Assembly (NCBI GenBank): GCA_016800925.1
Contig: JABCPU010000273.1
Span: 26,730 to 90,729, forward strand
From: Suillus spraguei
Taxonomy: Eukaryota > Basidiomycota > Agaricomycetes > Boletales > Suillaceae
Length of the DNA: 64,000 nt
Reading direction: 5' to 3'
In this document: one piece after another, positions 1 to 11,248 of the stretch
How the letters are laid out: every line of letters starts with the position of its first letter
Numbering within the stretch: position 1 is the first letter of the stretch
The notes under the pieces: generated by a model
The model's database searches: none
Told to the model about the DNA's origin: nothing
What the model saw: only the letters and a program-made list of their open reading frames with translations
Translations under genes and position numbers: made by a program

Positions 1-738
1 TCATGTGCGCATCAGAAAGAAACATGACAGTAGTAAGTTAGTAGCACGTACGTATAAAAACTCTACGTATGAAAATGCCATGCACAAGGGACGTGGTCAA
101 GGACTGTGGAACGACAGTGAACTTAGTAAGTGGAGACCGAGTAAAGACAAGCTCACTTACACCTATTGCGGTGTTAAGTGCCCATTCTCTGTCGTTCTGT
201 CAGAAAGCGCCTTGACGAGTCACCGGTGATACTAACGTCAACATATGGCCCTTGAAATGGGATACATCCTCGAACTCCATCGTATGAACGCGCGAGATCA
301 AAGCAGTAATTGCCCTAGCAGGACTTCCAGCAACCTGTACATACATTTTCCATGGAGACTCACATTTGAGCAGCTTGCATTGACCTGTAACGCAACGTCA
401 ATCTTTCCGTCAACTGCTGCATGTATAAGTAGCATGCATAATTGGAGATATTTACCAGATGAGGGCAACCTGTTCTGAACTGTCAGCGATTAACCCACGG
501 CATGCAACGTAAATTCATACCAGGGCTTTGCTCTGCTTGCTTTCCTGAGACCGAATTCTACGTCTCCAGAAATAGATCCAGACTTGTGCTGTCAAAATCA
601 AGAAAACACTATCGGCCTTTGTCAGTATATCATATGCTTTTGGATGACACGATCATACAAAGATGATATACCGAAACCAGTCATCAGGAAAGCCAGGTTT
701 CTGCTAGCGAAATTGTAAGCTGCCGCTCCCTGAGCCAT
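1..738 (-). pseudogene. 5' part of a DUF6534-like membrane protein gene, duplicated copy
   Basis: Read on the minus strand, this is the inverted copy of the gene that starts at 15809. An ATG at 738-736 begins MAQGAAAYNFAS, against MAQGAAVYSFAS in the other copy. This copy has a stop or frameshift soon after the first predicted transmembrane segment, and its 3' half lies outside the window. It is probably a non-functional paralogue. The family assignment depends on the better-preserved copy at 15809-17570 and is tentative. Confidence 0.45.
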
Positions 739-957
739 GGTGCGAACGTAGTTTCTGACTCAGATGTTTTCTGATTATCAGGATTCTGTGGAGGGTGAGA
801 TGTAGGTCGTAGAGTTTGAACCATCCAGAATGTTTTTGAGTAGTATCTGACATCGCTGTACTGCTAGTAACCGCCTATGTAAAGCCGGTGAAGCTAGAAC
901 GCAAGGAGACATGAGCGTAGCGCTCAGCAGGGTTTGTTAACCATTTTTGAAACATTT
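1..957. repeat. Left arm of a ~0.95-kb inverted duplication
   Basis: This segment reappears reverse-complemented at about 15592-16542. The start matches 16542 reading backwards, and the end (the stretch reading cgcaaggagacatgagcgtag at 901-920) matches 15655-15636. Both copies carry the same conceptual peptides with scattered substitutions and small indels, so this is an old duplication, not an assembly echo. The window edge cuts this copy. Confidence 0.85.
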
Positions 958-988
958 GTCAGTTACTTAGTTACTTAGTTACTTAGTA

Positions 989-1672
989 CTATCTTTGGCC
1001 CAGAGTTGCAAAATGGCCCGGAGTTGCAAATTACAACCTAGCACACTCATTTTCCACTCATTTCATTCACACAATGATTCTAGAGTTTGGTTAGTACATA
1101 GCTTGCTGTACATATTTTTTATTCCATGAAAAATGGACTGGAAGTGCTTGCGGCAGCAAAATACTGTTCAGCATATGCACTTTCCACGCCAATCCATCGA
1201 AAGGAGGCTATTACATGCAGCAAAAAAATCAGAAAATTTAATGATAATTTCCTACAACCTTATAAAACTACTCTGATTTTTTCTGACACGAGCACTGAGT
1301 TATGTTGAGAGATATAAGTGTTGTACTATCGATATGCATAGCGTGACAGGAGGTGTGAGCTTGTGTTCGGAGTTACAAATGGGATTCTTGAGTTTCGTTT
1401 GCAAATTGTCGGAGACTTAAAACGGCAATGTGACATAGTGTGACACGATGGCTTCTATGCGGGTGAGAATTTTTGCAAAACTGTGTTCAAACACTGTTTT
1501 GCACCGGCCTCTCTCTGGCAACATGGCCTTGACATATTTCCTTACTTTTTTTACATAGCATTAGAGTCTGTACTAATTTCTACGTGCTCCTGTTGTTTTC
1601 TTGTTTTGATGTTGTGTAGTTGTTGTGTTATAAAAAACTGATCGAAACATTTTGCAACTCTGGGCCAAAGAT
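989..1672. mobile_element. 684-bp mariner-type MITE with perfect terminal inverted repeats
   Basis: The sequence from 989 (CTATCTTTGGCCCAGAGTTG...) is repeated as an exact reverse complement ending at 1672; about 27 bp pair without mismatch. TA dinucleotides flank both ends (987-988 and 1673-1674), as expected for a Tc1/mariner-mobilised insertion. The inside has no convincing coding sequence, only a 60-codon ORF at 1126-1308. A second partial copy of the terminal motif (GGAGTTGCAAATTACAA) lies at about 1020-1036. It is therefore a non-autonomous element. Confidence 0.8.
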
Positions 1673-1872
1673 AGTAGTTGCATTCAAAGTAAGATTTGTA
1701 AGGCTGTGAAAATGTTGGTGAATTCTTTCAGACTCTATGGAACCTTTGGCAGACCCAATTGGAGTCTGAAATCCAACTTTGATGTTAAGCATACAAGATG
1801 CCTGCAGAACGTCCACAACTACGGCGTTCACAATGAGTCAAAGCACGCACCAAGACCACTTACAATTCACTG

Positions 1873-3253
1873 ATGTCCACTGAGAGACCTTCGCGTCGTG
1901 GTAGAGGGAGGGGGTCTGTAAATCACGGTACGAGAGGACAAGGGAGGGCTGATCTACCCAATACCCCCCAACCCACCCCTACCTCTACTACTGTCCATGA
2001 TGATGCCCCTACTTCCAGGGTTTTGATTAGATGGGACTCTGGATGTACCACTACCCTTGTCCAATTCCTTGACACCCACCCTACCCACTGCTGTGTACTA
2101 TTTAATGAATCAAAGAAGGCACGTGATCCTACCATCAATGAGCCCTCTCCTTCTGGCAACAAGAGTAAAATATGGGCGGATATCACTCAACAGGTGTTCG
2201 AGAATGAGGCAGAGTATGGGAGTATGTACACTGAGGAGAAGAATAAATTCACACAGGCGGTGGGCAACCACCTTTCCTAGTGCGCACCTTTCCCCCTCTC
2301 ATATGTGTTAACTAACCACCAGATATTAGTCTTAGGACAAAATATAAAAAGTATTGCAGCCACTTCAGGCAGACTGGGGCTGGTGTTAACCCCCTGGATG
2401 CTAGCAGTGCAAAAAACTTGTGAGGTGCATTTTATTTGTTGTTTAAATTTATGAAACTAACTATAAAAATATTACAGAGCAAGTCTTGCAGGAGTTCCCA
2501 TGGTTCGACGTGCTAGATGGTCTCTGGAAAGACAACCTGGCATATGCGCTGACTACAATTTTGTCCGCGCTGGGGATAGACCATGCAAGTGGCATGGCCG
2601 CCCTTACCGCTGGGAAGAGCAAGGGCCAACAAACTATGCCCCCCCTCTTGTTCCTTCTCACGTTGATGGGGTCTCTGTAGAGATCCCTGACATCTTTTTC
2701 AACAGCACCCCCGGCCCAGTTGCCCAAGGGAAGGGGAAGGGGAAAGCCCCCACATCCCTGATTTTGACGACAACAACAAACTGATGGACTTCATGAACTC
2801 TGCCCCCCACCCTAATGACGCCGACATTCACAATGTCCCCCACAATGCTGGTCATCATCCTATCATTGAAGACGCCACAGATGACCAGTTGTGGCTGGGT
2901 TTGAGGAGCCGCAAGACAAAGTTCCGGAACATGGCGGTGAGGAAGATGGGTACACCATCCATCATCCGACTAAACGCCCTTACCCATCCCCCTCACCACC
3001 TCCTACATATGCACCTGACATCTCGACATTACCTTCCAGCGGCAAATTCCAATCACACACTGATCGCGCCATCAATCGTGGTGCTCTGTGCTTGCCAAAA
3101 CCACCTTCATCTATCGTGTCGTCATCTTCTTCCTCACTGTGCACGCATGCTACATCATCTACACCATCACCATTGGCATCATGCACTTCATCCATCCCCA
3201 AGCCAAGCATCACCGCCCACAGAACATCACAAAAATCTAGTCAACCCAACTAG
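1873..3253 (+). pseudogene. Myb/SANT-like DNA-binding protein, multi-exon, decayed
   Basis: The first exon (1873 to about 2273) has an N-terminal Arg/Gly-rich stretch. A W-x-D...TLVQFLDTH segment follows, then an IWADITQQVF...EKNKFTQAVGNHL segment; this is the usual layout of fungal Myb/SANT-like trihelix proteins. A second exon after an acceptor near 2358 reads HFRQTGAGVNPLDASSAKNL. A third, after the acceptor at about 2478, reads EQVLQEFPWFDVLDGLWKD, the conserved continuation of this family. Beyond 2600 the frame changes at least twice before the Ser/Pro-rich tail at 2891-3253, so the gene looks broken. It lies convergent with the Harbinger transposase at 4148-5356. Myb/SANT-like proteins are the second gene of PIF/Harbinger elements, so this may be that partner. 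Confidence 0.6.
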
Positions 3254-4147
3254 GTGCTTCCCTATTTACTAACTAGGAAAACTATCGTAAAGGTTTTTGT
3301 AAGCTTCCAAGTGGGAAAAGTTATCTCGAGGAACACGGTGCTCTTCCAGCCGAAGCTTACAAGCGACCAGTCTATCTTGGACAATGAGGCAATTCCACTA
3401 AATACTCAGAAGAAGACTAGACCTTCTATCATATGAAGAGAAGTTATCATAAAAGGAAACTATAGTAGAGCTCAGCAGGCAGGGTCTTGGGCCAGCACTG
3501 AGATCACGGATTGAACACCTGATGTTGCTCGTCCACCGTCTACTAGCAGCAGCAATGTAAGGCTGGGCCTGGTAGAGGTCTACTAACTACAAAAGACTAT
3601 TGGTATGAAGTGCACTCAAATGAGCAAAGGGGAGAAGAATATCGCGACTTTTTTAGGGTCGGGCAAGACAAAACATTTTGTACTGGCCTCTAAGTACAAG
3701 TGCCTTTAGAGACGTGTACAGAAAGATGATAAGAGACTTCTAAGAGTTGTCTACAATAGTACTATCATTGAAGAGGAGTCTAGAAGAAAAGTGTGCAGCG
3801 GTATGCGAGTCAGAGTCCCCTAAAGTTCAAACCTAATGTCACAACCCACAAATGAATTAACGCAAGGGCAGAGACTAGGACTCAAACTAAGGTTATCACA
3901 AGAAGAGAGAGGAGCAAGGATGTCTTGGATTGCTACAGATGTAGATACAAGAGGTTTGAACTAAAGAAACACTACAACGAAACTAGCTAACTATATATAC
4001 ATATTGAAACTGAGATATAAGCTGAGTCTGAAACTACTAGCCAATCATAAAATAGAAGTGAGAATTGTACAATGTGATAGTTGTGACATAGTTATGACAT
4101 CATATTCTAGAAGGTTCTGTGATCACATGACACTATCTTATCTTATC
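3254..4147. other. Unassigned sequence between two Harbinger-type genes
   Basis: Only short ORFs are present and none resembles a known protein. The segment replaces the catalytic part that the transposase at 4148 should have, so it is either a later insertion or the far side of a deletion junction. A short TCTTATCTTATCTTATC tract at 4136-4152 marks the boundary. Confidence 0.3.
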
Positions 4148-5356
4148 TTATCGGATAGCATCATAGAAGATCTCTTTATCTTCATCAGGGAGTTCGGTGA
4201 TAGAAGCAGATATAGGGATTTCAATAGGGTTAGGGTTTGCATCATGCTGTGCAAGCAAGGCAGTCATAACATGATTAGTGCAGTTTGTGACAGATCCAAC
4301 ACCAACACCTGCCCACTGGCAGATATCCTGGTTTGAAGCTGCATTGCCATAGTGGCCAGCATGATTAAGAAAGATGGCGAGTTGCACAGCAACAGGAAGT
4401 TGGGGATTATTGGACTGATTATGGAAGATGGGATGGTTATCAATCTGATTGAGGATATCATCAAAAATGTCAGGATTGATATGTAGCTTCATCTGGAATA
4501 GGTCAGGGTGATGCTGAGCAAATTGATCAAGAAGCTGGATCTGTGGTGCCCACATAGGAGGCTCATCAGGAATATGGAGAATGTGGGCTGTCTGCACCTC
4601 ATCCCGAAGAGCTGTAAGAGAGCCAATAATACCAGCAAATTCAAATTGTTACAGTCGTATGTGCCCCTATTCATTCTTTCATTTCCTTTACTTTGCATAT
4701 TACATAACATGACTTTGACTCATATGCTCAATGCATCTGTACTGTAGTTGCCTTCCGTCTTTGGATATGCACTTATGTTCTCACATCTCTCTTTGTCCGT
4801 GCACCCATACTGGCCTATTTAAGCATGTTGTATTATGCTTGTATACTTTAATTTAATCTGACTGGGTTTTACCTGGAACATCCTTTGCTTAGGTCTCCAA
4901 CCTAAGTCGTCTTGAATCGTCTCTAAGTCTAAGCACTCCTTAGTCTTAGTCTCTATTCTCGTAGAACCTCTTAGACTTGTCTTTGAGGCTGAACCCTTGA
5001 TAGTACTCGGAACGTGTTCCTTGTACTTTCACCCTGTCCTCTTCTGGACATTGTAGAACTTCCCAGCAGACCATCTGTGTCTTTTCACTGTCGCTGGTGA
5101 TGCCATCCCAGTTCGTAACACAAATTCTTCATGAATCAGAATTGAGCCGTCCAATGAGCCCAAACCGTCAGATGTCTCAGACATAGGGGAGGGTGGGGAG
5201 GGGGTCCTAATAACACTGTCCCCCAGAGATAGAGGAGCCATCAGACAAACTAAGATCTCCTTCTGCTACAGCATGTTCAACCCAGGCCCTTGTAATATCC
5301 AAAGTAGTAGTATCTATCTGGTTGAGTAGTTCTTGATGGCGAGACTGGCGAGGCAT
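4148..5356 (-). pseudogene. PIF/Harbinger-type transposase, N-terminal part, split by a solo LTR
   Basis: Minus strand, ATG at 5356-5354 (MPRQSRHQELLNQID). One frameshift near 5200 is followed by SETSDGLGSLDGSILIHEEF. A 474-bp solo LTR (4647-5120) then interrupts the gene. With the LTR and one CAAAT copy removed, the reading continues in frame into FAGIIGSLTALRDEVQTAHI. Next comes the helix-rich region typical of this family (DNHPIFHNQSNNPQLPVAVQ, then the GHYGNAAS...WAGVGVGSV HTH-like block). The protein stops at 4148, before the first catalytic Asp, so the DDE core is missing. The assignment rests on the well-known 'FGNAAS..VANWAGVGKGTV' block of fungal Harbinger DDE proteins. Confidence 0.75.
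4647..5120 (+). mobile_element. Solo LTR, family LTR-A (474 bp), TSD CAAAT
   Basis: It begins TGTTACAGTCG and ends GTTCGTAACA. It is flanked by CAAAT at 4642-4646 and at 5121-5125, a perfect 5-bp target duplication. It is similar along its length to the LTRs of the Gypsy element at 50716-58312. It contains a promoter-like CCTATTTAAGCA at about 4813. It arose by LTR-LTR recombination of a full element inserted in the Harbinger transposase gene. Confidence 0.93.
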
Positions 5357-7584
5357 AGCAGTGGGTACGTTGTTATTGCATTATCTCACGTTATCTTGTG
5401 TCTGATCTGATCTAACCGAGTTTCAAGCAGAGTTTGAATTTTATGTGGTGTGTGTGTCTGCCACCTTTGCTGTGCCACGCAATGAGCACGCCACTGCTGG
5501 CGCCATGCATCAAGGCCCATGTCATGCATCTCTTCTTGACCTGCCCACTCCACCTTACACCTCATGTTATCATGTCCCATCCAGAGGCAGACCCAGTCCC
5601 ACGGCACCCCAAGATATCTACTTCCCCTCACTTTCACCATTCCAACGACCCACTTATCCAATGCTGATGCTGCACTCCTGTCTTCTTCTTGACCATCTCA
5701 ATCATGTCATACCTCTTCCACGCTGTCTTGAAGTCCAGCACAAGCTCCTTGGGGTCCTTACCCTCAGGGTACTTCACAATTGTGCTGCCGCCATTCAGGT
5801 ACTTGGCCATACCCTCAGGGTACTTCACAATCATGCCGCCACTATTCAGGTACTTGGCCATACCCTCGAGAAGGTTCCCCCTGACTTCCATCAGGTCATA
5901 CATGTCTGCATAGGCCATGTAAAACTTGCAGAGATGACCTTCCTGGTGTGTATTCACATCTTTCAGCCTTCTTATCCAATGCTGATCGTGCTGCAGCCAT
6001 GTCCCACTTTCAGATTTTGCATTTTGACGGGGTATATTAAGTACCCGCCCTTGGAGGAAGGCATCGCATGGAGTCCTGCCAGTTCATTTTTGTATTATTC
6101 TACCAGTTGTTTGTTTGCTAGCTATGAAATATACAAACCTTGTGCTTTTTTTGTGTGTGCATGCATCTAACCCTAACCTTAGTATTGGGACTTCAAGAAT
6201 TTGAAGTGTTTGAACCCCCAAGTATTTTGAATGGAGTTTAAAATCAAACATTTCAAGCAATTTTCAAAACAACTTTCAATATGGTTCTGAATCATTTCAA
6301 AATGTTTCAGAACTGTTTCAGAGCATTTAAAATTTAACTTTGAATACCATTACTAGTGTTTATAGTGGCTGTGCACCATTATGACTCTACACAGCCAATA
6401 ATCACTGCGAGAAATTGATCAGAGGCTATTCCGAGGGAGACAGGAATAATAATCAGAGGCAAAATGTACCTAGCTCATAATCCAACGTAAATCAGACCTA
6501 TGGCCAAATTCAAGAACTAATAGAGGTGCAAATAGGGTGAAATACATACTGTCCCAACACAAATCAGCCCGTGGATATGGTGTTCTCGACTGTCTGAATA
6601 TGCACTGCTTATTTGAAGACGAGATTGTCTAAATATTTTGCCGAGTCCATCTTCCACTCAAACACATGTCAGACGAGAGCAGCTTCGTCTGGTGCTATGA
6701 GACGAATGGGAGCTAGTGAGCATGCTAGATAACAAGGTAAATCTCAGTCTCTTGGAAAGAACTCTATTGACGTTTAAAGTACCTAGATAACAATGTAACT
6801 AAAGGTGCTCATTAGCTAATGGTAATGGCGACTTGTGACTAGGTACTTACATCTCAGTCTTTTGGAAAGAACTGAGATGTCTTTTGAGCTTGAGTGCCTA
6901 CTATAAGGTAAGTGGGATAGCAACAAAAAATAAAGCTAACATTTGACATAAATCATAACCCTTTTGGGTGTGACCATGTCACCCTTAGCTTCGCAGCTTC
7001 ATAGGCCCTTGTGACATGTGACCTATCCAAATCAGCTTCATCCCCAACTGACTCTATCTCATATTGTATGGGCTTTGACAACTTTTTGACAAGTGAGCCA
7101 TGGAGGCTCATTATATGTAGTGTGCTGCACAGAATTGTATTGAAAAGAGAAACAGCAATTTTTATGTTTCTTTCTTTCTTATTTTACCATGTCACAAAAT
7201 AGCTTTGTGACCCCAAGTTTGGTGTGATCATCACTTGAATCAAATAGCTTCGATTCATCAGGGCATGGGACGTGTGACAAAGTTATGGTTGTAACTCTAC
7301 AGTATATTGCAGAGGTTCTCAGCCAACATCATCGCGCCACAGCCCATTGGCCTATTATGGCTTGCACTCATACCACATTCCTCAGCTTCTCTTCCTTGTG
7401 CCTTGCTTCTCTTCCTTGTGCCTTGCTTCTTGGATTCTTCGGCCAGGCTCTTCTCTTCTCTCTCAGACGGATCAGAGTCCAACACTTTGCCATCAACCTA
7501 GAGTTGCCTTCACATTCACATTCAAGGCATTTAGTTTCACCTTCGGAGTGATGAAATCAGGTCCTGTAGTAAGCTGTTCTTGTC
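5357..7584. other. Gene-poor stretch with no recognised gene
   Basis: Minus-strand ORFs at 5634-5957 and 5386-5661 overlap in different frames and have no recognisable domain. An AT-rich, low-complexity stretch of TTTCAA/TTTGAA words lies at 6190-6350. A roughly 110-bp direct repeat of the word CTCAGTCTYTTGGAAAGAACT occurs at about 6742 and 6854. A 20-bp doublet (CTTCTCTTCCTTGTGCCTTG) lies at about 7387-7430. No promoter, RNA gene or conserved protein was seen. Confidence 0.3.
5758..5867. repeat. Two-copy 51-bp tandem repeat
   Basis: The unit beginning accctcagggtacttcacaa and ending ttcaggtacttggccat occurs twice in a row with about five differences. On the minus strand it keeps the frame of the ORF at 5634-5957, where it appears as a 17-residue repeat (GMAKYLN...VKYPE). 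The ORF has no known relative that I recognise. Confidence 0.7.
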
Positions 7585-8160
7585 TTTTGGCTCACTTACC
7601 CGACATTGATGATGCTCTGACTGTGTCCCACTCTCAGCCAGTGCATCTCATCTGTTGGCTTGCTTACCCAACCCTGATGATATTTTGGCTGTGTCCTGCT
7701 CTCTCTCTCAGCCAGTGTGTTTCTCATTTGCTGGCTCACTTACTCAACCCTGATGATGCGCTGGTCACATCCCACTCCCAGCCAGTGCGTGTTCTCATCT
7801 TTCTCACTTAATACCCAACCCTGACTGCGCTCTTGTCATATCCCACTCTCAGAGTATGTATCATCTTCTTTTGGTTTGCTTACCTGACACTGATGATGCT
7901 CTGGCCATGTCCTACTCTCAGAGAGTGCCGTGTTCTAGTCTTTTGGCTCGATGCTGAATGATGCTCTGGCTGTGTCCCACTCTCAGTTGGTGGAGGTTCT
8001 CGTGTTCTTGTGTGTTGGCTCACTTGCCTGATGCTGTCAACTTGTCACAATCTCTTGCTGTCCAACAAAAAGGAAGTGTGTGATTTCCATGCTGGTGGTG
8101 CTTTGGCGATGGCCCATTCTCATACAGTGTGTAATGTTATCTGTTGAAATGTCTACTGGT
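7585..8160. repeat. Degenerate tandem array, unit about 65-75 bp
   Basis: A unit of roughly the form TTGGCTCACTTACCC...TGATGATGCTCTGRC followed by GTGTCCCACTCTCAGCCAGT is repeated about seven times with substitutions and length changes. Copies can be followed at about 7588, 7655, 7725, 7805, 7872, 7943 and 8010. It is an old minisatellite. The ORFs running through it (for example 7347-7811) owe their length to the repeat and are not considered genes. Confidence 0.7.
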
Positions 8161-8890
8161 TTTTTGACCTTGACACTGCTGGAATGAGTTTCACTGTGAT
8201 GGCCCAACCCAACCAAGTCATGTTTCACCCTCACACGGTATGTGATGTTATCTTCCCAGGTGAACAGCTAAATCTCATTGCCCTGTCAGATGGTGCGTGT
8301 TTCTATATCACGTATGTGTTATGTGGCATGTACTTCCTGTCTTCTAGAAAGTTGAGATGGGAGCCTACATCGTGGTGGTGAGAAACAGTGAACTAGGGGA
8401 GTAATGACTGGAAGCATCTGGGAGTGGGGCAAAACTACAGGAGAGCATATAGTCATATGATAGCTTCATATTCAGATGCTGATCCAACATGATTATGATA
8501 GTATTCAGACTAAAATCAGACATGTGGACCCTACAAACCAGATATAATTCAGTTGTCAGAATAGTAATAGAATTACACATTCAAACTCTGCAAGAGCCAG
8601 TGATCCTATGTCAGATTAGAACCAGAAATGGGTACTTCCCACTACTCTGTCACCTCAGGATTTCCACCTCTGATTACATACTGGCTATGTCATCTTTTCG
8701 CACCCTGTCCAGACCTGATCAAATTCTCATTTCCGCAGTGAATATTTATGATCTAGTCGACACAGATCGTGAGATCTGCTGACCAGAATAGGAATCAGTA
8801 GAACTGGGTTGTGCGAGATGACTTGTCACGGTGGCATGTTGCTTATCAGAGCAAGTGTCTAACCATTGCTTGAACAAGTCATCATGCATA
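8161..8890. other. No gene seen
   Basis: Only short overlapping ORFs on both strands, with no recognisable domain or repeat. Confidence 0.3.
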
Positions 8891-10025
8891 CTATTAGTTG
8901 CCACTAGTTTGTGCACTCCCTACATCTCATGCACTGCTCTTTTCTACTATTAATCTTCAAACTAATACATGCATATGAATCAATAAATCATAAGTACGCC
9001 CTACAAACTCAAATGGATCTGATCTAATAAGAAACAAAAGAGATATTTTTTTTGGTGGTGACACCACTGGTGTCACTCTCGCTGTCACCTGCCGGTACTG
9101 CCGTAGTGGAGTTTCAAATTTGAACACACTACCAGTAACACATCTAAATGTGTATATGGGCGAGTAGGATGGCACACACTCGAGTTGTCGGGATGCAGGA
9201 ATGTCCTAGTGCTGCTATAGCTCACAAGGTGAGTTATTTTGACTTGGATGTTACTCAGTTTTCCTTCAGGTACCCCCGTAGACTGTGTGAGATTACGCTT
9301 CAGGAAATCATGGCACTTGGAGATCATTACTCAGTGAATCCCAAGAAAGGGTTTTGGTAGACTGGTGCCATCACAACTCAAATTCTGCAACCCCTCTCCA
9401 TCACCAAAAACTCCATGCTCAAATATTCAAGATGGTGAATGTTACCCTGGCAAGAATTGGGTCCGCCGCTTCATTTCTCATCACGCAGATATCACTGTTG
9501 CAAAATTGCGAGGCCTGGATCCAAAGCACGCGCAAAATTCCAACAAGTCAATGATCATGGAGTATTTTGATATGCACAAGGCCTTGGATGACAAGCACGA
9601 AGGAATTCCACCAGAACACAACTGGAATGTTGATGAGAAAGGGTGTCAAATGGGAGGTAGTCAAAAGGGAGACAATTCAAAATTTATCTTCTTGAGAAGC
9701 AATCAAGAACGCTATCATATTGACAGTGATAATTTAGAGCTGGTCACAATAATTGGATGTGTTTCGGCAGCTGGCGATTCCATTCCTCCATCATTTATTT
9801 TGGCTGATGGCCCCATTAATACTGAATACCAAAATGTTGAAGACATCGGAGGGTCAGTTATGAACTAAATTCCAGTTGTGAATATAGCCAGTGATTTGTA
9901 TATACAGTATACCTTCTAGTGCCGAACGGCCTTTGAAACTGGTTAGTGTGATGATACCGTGACTTCCCATGACTTTCGTGACTGCACGAGATGTAGGGAG
10001 TGCAAGAACTAGTGGTAACTAATAG
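8891..10025. mobile_element. Pogo-like element, internally deleted, TA target site
   Basis: Terminal inverted repeats begin CTATTAGTTGCCACTAGTTT at 8891, with a reverse complement ending at 10025. About 46 bp pair with a handful of mismatches. TA dinucleotides flank both ends (8889-8890 and 10026-10027). The interior holds a truncated pogo/Fot1-type transposase (9365-9868). At 1135 bp the element is much shorter than an autonomous copy. Confidence 0.7.
9365..9868 (+). pseudogene. Pogo/Fot1-type (DDE) transposase fragment
   Basis: The translation contains the block GKNWVRRFISHHADITVAKL, then RGLDPKHAQN and GIPPEHNWNVDEKGCQMGGS (first catalytic Asp, in NVDEKG), and finally LELVTIIGCVSAAGDSIPPS. 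This is the CENP-B-like HTH end and the start of the DDE_1 domain of fungal pogo transposases. The frame ends at 9868 before the second catalytic Asp, and no continuation is visible before the right terminal repeat. The upstream ORF 9148-9360 may be remnant N-terminal sequence, but it is not recognisable. Confidence 0.8.
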
Positions 10026-10182
10026 TAGTATTAGCGAGCATGCCATTTGAATTTCTGGGGCGTCACAGGTTCCTATGTAAAAGAACTGATACGTGGATGC
10101 ACTCAAGGGCCAAGACTAGGAGCATCTATAAAGTAAGGGGGGAAAGGTGGGAAGGGTGTGGCGTGCTCACGTGGAACCTCAC

Positions 10183-11177
10183 ATGGCGTGCACATGGTTT
10201 TGCTTAGCTCAGTTATTTCGCTTGACACCTTTTTGGAAATTTCTCGCGTGGTTTTTTCACATGCCAATTCAGTGTCCAAGACAGTTGTCCGTGTCACCTT
10301 GCAGCCACTGGCAGCATCTGTTTGACATGATGAGACGTGACAGGCTGAACATTGCAAATTGCCTTGCCTGTGCCTTGCTGCCAATGGCCTCCAACCACCT
10401 CCAACAAGCAGCCACCCCACCCACTGCAGCACAGGACTGTGCTACCCTGCAGCCTCCTGCTCTTTCTGGCCATGCCCCTGGACCAGACACTGGCACTGCC
10501 GCATTTTTGGCTGTGTCACATGATGACATGCAACTGCCTATTGTCACCAGGTGAGTTTTGCCCTCTGCATGTCTGTCTGACTGGGTGTTTATAATGCTAC
10601 AAGTCAGCATCACCCTCCCCCTGTTGACTGGAATGCACACATTCTGCAAGGTTATCAGGCAAGTCATGCTGCGCATCTACAGCAATGCAGTGGCCTTGCA
10701 CTGGCAGTAACCTCACATGCTCTGTCCTCCACTCCCTCCCTCTCCATGTCTCCTGCTGTTGACTGGACAGCAGATCTTCATGATCACTTTTCTAAAAGCT
10801 TCTCTGCTCGCCTCAATGGTCATTGTCAAGTACCTGACAGACTTACCAGGCAAGCAGCTATCCGAGAGCACTTCCATGCATTGGAGCAGCATAGTGGAGA
10901 GATAAGGGAACAAAATAAACAGCTGTGTAAGGATTTCCAGTACCTTGTGGAGGAGTGTCAACACAGAGGAAGACTGGCTGATAAAAGGATGGACAAGCAA
11001 GATGCTTATATTGATAGGCACTTGCAGGAGAAGAAGGAACTTCATGAGCATATGAAGGTTGTGCATGCCTGGAGGAAACATATCAGGGAGCTTAGGAGAG
11101 ATGCTAAAACCCCAGAACAGCATGATGAATATTCAAGGAAACTCAAGGATGGCCCACCACCTGGGTGGAAACCCTGA
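10183..11177 (+). CDS. Hypothetical two-exon gene with C-terminal coiled coil
   Basis: I predict exon 1 at 10183-10550, a GTGAGT donor at 10551, an acceptor ending at 10690 (ATGCAG) and exon 2 at 10691-11177. The phases match (2+1) and the join gives one open frame of 284 codons. The Met at 10384 (MASNHLQQ) or one near 10327 could equally be the start. The N-terminal half is Ala/Pro-rich. The C-terminal half is strongly charged and helical (IREQNKQLCKDFQYLVEECQ ... ELRRDAKTPEQHDEYSRKLK) and likely forms a coiled coil, ending GPPPGWKP. I do not recognise a family. The 140-nt intron is long for this genome, which lowers confidence. It may be a gene carried by a TE. Confidence 0.4.
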
Positions 11178-11248
11178 GTCTATATTCCATTTAGAGTGTT
11201 AAATACTACATTTTAATAGATTATGTTTGGCAACAACTTGAGGGGAAA

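Noticed and set aside
5634..5957. 107-codon minus ORF with a 17-residue tandem repeat
   Set aside because: No recognisable domain, overlaps another ORF on the same strand, and has no splice context. Kept only as a DNA repeat.
7347..7811. 154-codon plus ORF
   Set aside because: Runs through the degenerate ~70-bp tandem array, so its length is an effect of the repeat.
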